From positions 2,067,501 through 2,131,500 of the forward strand of contig NZ_CP030117.1 in NCBI RefSeq assembly GCF_001039275.2: a DNA stretch of 64,000 nt, in the 5' to 3' direction. The position numbers and the translations under genes were made by a program. How positions within the stretch are numbered: the first letter of the stretch is position 1; each line of letters begins with the position of its first letter. The notes under the pieces were generated by a model. It saw nothing but the letters and a program-made list of their open reading frames with translations, had not been told where the DNA came from and did not search any database. Shown piece by piece: positions 60,333 to 64,000 of this stretch. The stretch comes from Brevibacillus brevis (GTDB taxonomy: Bacteria; Bacillota; Bacilli; Brevibacillales; Brevibacillaceae).

Positions 60333-61316
60333 ATGGTTAAGGTCCATTGCATTATTTCATGCCTATGCGAAGTGATTAAGCGCCGCACAAAGATTGATTA
60401 TCGTCCCTATTATTTTGGCATTTGGGATGCCGAGTACTCCATAACGGATCAAGGCGTGGTCACCTATTACATTGATAACCATGAGGAGATTATCAAGGGA
60501 TATGAACGACTTTTCCGAGCGAAAGTAACAGAATGGTATGATCATTCCCAAGATAAAGCCTCCAATCTGGACATGTTCTTAGAGCTCATTGATAAGCGTA
60601 CCGAGGATCAGTTTGTCCTTGTTCAGATAGACATGTCACTGGTTCCAGAGCGAGATAATAAATTTGCGTTGAAGCCATTCCCGCATTTTTTGATGATTTC
60701 CAAGACGGAGAATGAGGATGAGTGGTTTATGTTTGACCCGGATTTTCGTTGGGAGGGCAATGTGAAGAAGGAGACAGTGATCAAAGCCTTCTTGGAAAAT
60801 CCGTTTGGTGGCGGCTTGATGGTGGATGCGAGTGAAATTAAAGAACCAACCTATGAAATGATCCACGACTATTTCTACGACGCACTCAAGCGTGATCATA
60901 ATCCATTTACCCTTGAACTGAAGCAATTGATTACAGATATGGCAGAAGGACGCAATGGATACAACTTGGACATGTTGCTTGCGGCAGTGACTCAGGTGAA
61001 AGTGATTGCGATCCGTAAATACAGCTACGAGTATGCATTCCTATATCTGCAAGATTATTTGCAATACCATCGTGATGAGTTTTTGCGCATCGCCTATAAA
61101 GTGGAGGACATCTACCAAGGGTTTACGACAGCTCAGTACTTGTCAGTCAAAATGGCGATGACCAAGAATATGGCGTTGTTACCTCCGATTATCGAAGCGT
61201 TAGAAGAGATTGATCTGATTGAACTTGAAGTGAAAAAAGAGTTGGAGCGTCAGTTTGTTTTGTGGACCCAAATGGATAAAAGTCTCGTCACTGTAGACGA
61301 AAAAGGGTGGAGGTAA
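60333..61316 (+). CDS. asbE: AsbE-like condensing enzyme
   Basis: A 327-residue protein assigned by position between the aryl carrier and the dehydratase. In known petrobactin systems AsbE moves the dihydroxybenzoyl group from AsbD to the amine of spermidine or the citrate-spermidine intermediate. The protein opens MVKVHCIISCLCEVIKRR with cysteines at residues 6, 10 and 12 region, then KIDYRPYYFGIWDAEYSITDQGV. No well-known catalytic motif was recognised, so the call depends on the operon. The ribosome site is modest (GTGGGGGATACAG). It lies 32 bases after asbD and six before asbF. Confidence 0.82.
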   Translation: MVKVHCIISCLCEVIKRRTKIDYRPYYFGIWDAEYSITDQGVVTYYIDNHEEIIKGYERLFRAKVTEWYDHSQDKASNLDMFLELIDKRTEDQFVLVQIDMSLVPERDNKFALKPFPHFLMISKTENEDEWFMFDPDFRWEGNVKKETVIKAFLENPFGGGLMVDASEIKEPTYEMIHDYFYDALKRDHNPFTLELKQLITDMAEGRNGYNLDMLLAAVTQVKVIAIRKYSYEYAFLYLQDYLQYHRDEFLRIAYKVEDIYQGFTTAQYLSVKMAMTKNMALLPPIIEALEEIDLIELEVKKELERQFVLWTQMDKSLVTVDEKGWR

Positions 61317-61322
61317 AGTCAA

Positions 61323-62159
61323 ATGAAACTCTCATTGTGCACAATCACTTTTCGCCACCAGTTAATTTCGTTAGCACAAATTGTCCAGTTTGCTCATCGT
61401 CATCATTTTGATGGAATCGAGTTATGGGGAACCCACGCCCAACATCTGTACGATCATGATCGATTAGAGATGGAGGAGCAGGTAAAGTTGGTCAGGGATC
61501 AAGGCATGAGTATCTCCATGCTTAGTGATTATTTGGATATTGCTACTTCATCTGGTTTTCAGCGTACACTGGAAAAAGCAAAAAGACTCATTTCACTGGC
61601 GAAATGGCTACATGTAAAGCAAATCAGGACGTTTGCTGGGCAGAAGGCGAGTCAAGAAGTTGGGCCAGAAGAGCGGGCGCGCTATGTGCATCATCTGCAA
61701 ATCTTATGTAAGATGTGTCAAGAGCACGGGATTCAGCTTTTGGTCGAAACACATCCAAACACGCTCACGGATTCTATGAGTTCTACACTTGCTTTGTTGC
61801 AGGAAGTCAATCATCCTGCACTAAAAGTTAATCTTGATTTTCTTCATGTCTGGGAATCAGGTGCTGATCCAATCGACGCGTACGAGCAATTGAGACCGTG
61901 GGTAGCTCATTATCATTTGAAAAATATTTCCTCACCGAATCATCTGCCCGTATTCGCTCCACATAATGTATATGCCCCTAACGGCGATCGTGAGGGAATG
62001 GTACTGCTCGGTGAAGGTGTTGTAGATTATGGGCCTATTTTAGAAAAGATTGCGGAAACGGATTATTTTGCATCTATTGAATGGTTTGGTCAGAGTCCAC
62101 AGCGTGTATTAGCTGAAGAGGTAGAGTGGTTGCGGAAGGCAATGATGGTTCGTGCGTAA
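61323..62159 (+). CDS. asbF: AsbF-like 3-dehydroshikimate dehydratase
   Basis: A 278-residue TIM-barrel enzyme that turns 3-dehydroshikimate into 3,4-dihydroxybenzoate, the starting acid for petrobactin. Metal and substrate residues sit in FDGIELWGTHAQ near residue 34, LLVETHPNTLTD near 138, VNLDFLHVWES near 170, HYHLKNIS near 197 and SIEWFGQSP near 252. Length is close to known AsbF. The start follows GTGGAGGTAAAG and is six bases after asbE. It supplies the acid used by AsbC, so the operon is self-contained from shikimate-pathway precursor to loaded carrier. Confidence 0.92.
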   Translation: MKLSLCTITFRHQLISLAQIVQFAHRHHFDGIELWGTHAQHLYDHDRLEMEEQVKLVRDQGMSISMLSDYLDIATSSGFQRTLEKAKRLISLAKWLHVKQIRTFAGQKASQEVGPEERARYVHHLQILCKMCQEHGIQLLVETHPNTLTDSMSSTLALLQEVNHPALKVNLDFLHVWESGADPIDAYEQLRPWVAHYHLKNISSPNHLPVFAPHNVYAPNGDREGMVLLGEGVVDYGPILEKIAETDYFASIEWFGQSPQRVLAEEVEWLRKAMMVRA

Positions 62160-62162
62160 GTG

Positions 62163-62203
62163 AAAAAGGTCGGAGGCGCAGGGGTGCTTCCGCCCTTTTT
62201 TTC
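62163..62203 (+). terminator. Terminator of the asb operon
   Basis: AAAAAGGTCGGAGGC at 62163-62177 pairs imperfectly with GCTTCCGCCCTTTTT at 62186-62200, followed by T. Confidence 0.82.
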
Positions 62204-62272
62204 GTGTAAAAAGAAACCAAGTGCTTCTAGCGAGCGTCTACGTTATTGATAACTTATTCGGGAGGACCCTTG

Positions 62273-63403
62273 ATGAAAAAGTTCTTATTGCTCTCATGCC
62301 TGCTGATTTCCTTGCTGGGCATCCTTGTACCTGGACAAATCAATGCCGCTGCTCCTGCGAAGGCAGACCCTCGTAAGCCAGAGCCGGTCGTCATCTATCA
62401 AGTAACGGTAGATGGAAAAGTGACAAAAACCGTTACGAACATGCCCTTGATCCACCGGGCGAGCATGTCGCCATCGGGCAGGTTTGTATACGGTGAGCGG
62501 ATCGGATATGGGAAGACAGACCGAACCATACCGTACTTGTACGATATGCAAACAAAAAAGATGACGCAGCTATCCGGCTATGGCAAATGGTCACCGAAGC
62601 AGGACGCGCTCTACATTCGTGAAAATGGCGGTATTGTGAAGCTCAATCTGCCCGACGGCAAAAAAACGGTACTCGTTCCGGCAGCAGCTCAGTATCCTGT
62701 CCTTGATTTTTCCGTTTCACCGGATGAACAGTACATGGTGTTCACCCGGATGGACATGCTCTCTTCCAATTCCAAAGCAAGCGGTCACCTGATCTTGCAG
62801 CACCTGCCTACACTCAAAATGAAAAAGAATGACCAGTATGAATGGCCAAGTGGAACGGAAGAAGAAATGTATTACTGGGTGCCGACTTCAAAAAAGCTAT
62901 TTTACAAAACGCAAACCGCAATCAAGGAGTTAGACTTACCGACTGGTCTGAAATACGATCACCAAATGACGGCATTCCCTTCTTACTCCAACGATATGAA
63001 GTACCGTTACATGCGAACCACTACAGAAGAATACATGCTGGATTTGCAGACAGGGAAAAAAGTCAATTTGAAGGATTCCGTGTTCACTGAGAGCTACTTG
63101 GACAAGATTGTTTGGTCGCCATCAGGAAGTCAGATGGCAGTAGAACAACACTCTCGTACTTCCAATTCTCAAGATTCCTATATGTACATTCAATCATGCA
63201 AGCAGGTCACGAAATGCGGTTATTCATTCGGCTCTCCTGACAAGGGAATGCCTGGCTATTATCACTTAAGTGACAATCATCGTATCATCGGCTGGGCAAA
63301 GGACGGGAAGTCGTACTATGTAGCTGATCTCGCATCGATCCACTATAGCGCTTTTCCGCCTGAAAAGTTGGGTCCTTCCAACAATGTTATTGAACTGCGA
63401 TGA
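62273..63403 (+). CDS. Secreted hypothetical protein with propeller-like repeats
   Basis: A 376-residue protein with a signal peptide: MKK, a hydrophobic core FLLLSCLLISLLGILV, and a cleavage-type region INAAAPAK near residue 25. The mature part has repeated short blocks in the style of TolB/WD-like propellers: MSPSGRFVYGER near 72, GYGKWSPKQDALYI near 103, SVSPDEQYMVFTR near 151, VWSPSGSQMAVEQ near 281, and a closing GWAKDGKSYYV near 345. The repeats suggest a beta-propeller; function unknown. The ATG at 62273 follows GGGAGGA. It is 113 bases after asbF and behind the terminator, so probably separate from the siderophore operon. Confidence 0.72.
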   Translation: MKKFLLLSCLLISLLGILVPGQINAAAPAKADPRKPEPVVIYQVTVDGKVTKTVTNMPLIHRASMSPSGRFVYGERIGYGKTDRTIPYLYDMQTKKMTQLSGYGKWSPKQDALYIRENGGIVKLNLPDGKKTVLVPAAAQYPVLDFSVSPDEQYMVFTRMDMLSSNSKASGHLILQHLPTLKMKKNDQYEWPSGTEEEMYYWVPTSKKLFYKTQTAIKELDLPTGLKYDHQMTAFPSYSNDMKYRYMRTTTEEYMLDLQTGKKVNLKDSVFTESYLDKIVWSPSGSQMAVEQHSRTSNSQDSYMYIQSCKQVTKCGYSFGSPDKGMPGYYHLSDNHRIIGWAKDGKSYYVADLASIHYSAFPPEKLGPSNNVIELR

Positions 63404-63443
63404 TTGCTCAATCGAAATCCGTCAAAACGGAAGAGGTGCAAGG

Positions 63444-64000
63444 ATGCTCACACATGTGTATATGATCCGCCACGCAGAATCTCCGTACATTCAGGATCAG
63501 GAGAAAACACGCGGGTTGTCTGAAAAGGGCTGGCAAGATGCGCAATGTGTAGCAGAAATCTTGCAAGGGGAACAAATTGACGTGTTTGTCTCCAGCCCTT
63601 ATGCAAGAGCCATCCAGACAATTGAAACTACGGCGAAGCAAGCGAATCGGGAAATCAAGCTGGAACCGGATTTTCGCGAGCGCGAATTAGGGGCTTGGGT
63701 AGAGTGCTTTGAGCATTTTGTACAGGCTGTCGAGCATGTATTTGCAAATCGTGAGTTCGCTTTCGCAGGGGGAGAATCGAATGCGGTAGCGGGGGAAAGA
63801 GGACTCGCTGCCTTGCAGGAAGTTTTGGATCACCATCGAGGCAAAAAAGTCGCGATTGGCATCCATGGAAACATCATGACGATCATCATGAATCATTACG
63901 ATCCATCGTACGATTTCTCCTTTTGGAAAAAGACCTCGATGCCCGATATTTATAAACTAAGCTTTGAGGAAGATCAATTGATTCAGGTAGAACGTCTTTG
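63444..64000 (+). CDS. Histidine phosphatase family protein, 3' end cut by window
   Basis: The frame opens at ATG 63444 behind GAGGTG and has no stop before the end of the window; 185 residues are visible. The phosphohistidine motif appears as MIRHAES near residues 7-13, followed by SSPYARAIQTIET near 51 and the second histidine in IGIHGNIMTIIM near 147, the pattern of phosphoglycerate-mutase-like phosphatases. Members act on sugars, nucleotides or proteins, so the substrate is not assigned. It starts 40 bases after the propeller-like gene; the two may be one transcript. Confidence 0.88.
   Translation, partial: MLTHVYMIRHAESPYIQDQEKTRGLSEKGWQDAQCVAEILQGEQIDVFVSSPYARAIQTIETTAKQANREIKLEPDFRERELGAWVECFEHFVQAVEHVFANREFAFAGGESNAVAGERGLAALQEVLDHHRGKKVAIGIHGNIMTIIMNHYDPSYDFSFWKKTSMPDIYKLSFEEDQLIQVERL

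Overview
The window is a bacterial chromosome segment from an endospore-forming Firmicute, most probably a Brevibacillus or close relative. Evidence for a spore former is gpr, spoIIP and a yqxA-like gene in a row. Strong AGGAGG-type ribosome sites, frequent GTG/TTG starts, a leucine T-box and a CIRCE-controlled hrcA-grpE-dnaK-dnaJ block point to a Gram-positive host. The genus is inferred from gene order and sequence style, not proven. No rRNA, tRNA, CRISPR array, prophage or transposase gene was seen.

Layout. 1-2.4 kb: end of yhbY, then nadD, yqeK, rsfS and a yqeM-type methyltransferase. 2.4-5.2 kb: leuS behind its own promoter and T-box leader. 5.3-11.5 kb: competence genes, with comER and comEA on the minus strand, an asnB on the minus strand, and comEC on the plus strand. 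11.6-13.0 kb: an ECF sigma factor and its membrane partner. 13.2-17.5 kb: holA, rpsT (minus), gpr, spoIIP, yqxA. 17.8-23.6 kb: a five-gene oligopeptide/dipeptide ABC importer, followed by an alpha/beta hydrolase (minus) and an M24 Xaa-Pro peptidase. 25.7-28.9 kb: a cobalamin riboswitch and a btuFCD-like importer. 29.0-33.4 kb: a possible small ORF, an M19 dipeptidase, a CocE-type hydrolase and a rubredoxin-methyltransferase fusion. 33.5-35.1 kb: a second ECF sigma factor/membrane partner pair. 35.1-36.5 kb: a double-GNAT protein and a HIT protein (minus). 36.7-48.1 kb: the conserved lepA-hemW-hrcA-grpE-dnaK-dnaJ-prmA-rsmE-mtaB series. 48.1-52.7 kb: Nudix, deoC, a cidA/cidB pair, a Na/Pi cotransporter (minus), and an RlmI-like methyltransferase. 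52.7-54.9 kb: two small minus-strand genes and ddl. 55.0-62.2 kb: a Fur-box-controlled petrobactin-type siderophore operon asbABCDEF. 62.3-64.0 kb: a secreted propeller-like protein and a histidine phosphatase cut by the window edge.

How it fits together. The backbone is the well-known Bacillus order yqeI-yqeM / comE / holA-rpsT-gpr-spoIIP-yqxA / lepA-hemW-hrcA-dnaK, which handles NAD synthesis, ribosome maturation, DNA uptake, sporulation and protein folding. Accessory blocks sit inside it. The largest, about 19 kb between yqxA and lepA, is devoted to peptide uptake, peptide breakdown and vitamin B12 uptake. The siderophore operon at the right end adds iron acquisition.

Only three stretches of more than 300 bases lack a gene: 2415-2762 (promoter plus T-box), 17534-17846 (terminator plus AT-rich promoter region) and 25651-26033 (cobalamin riboswitch plus terminator).
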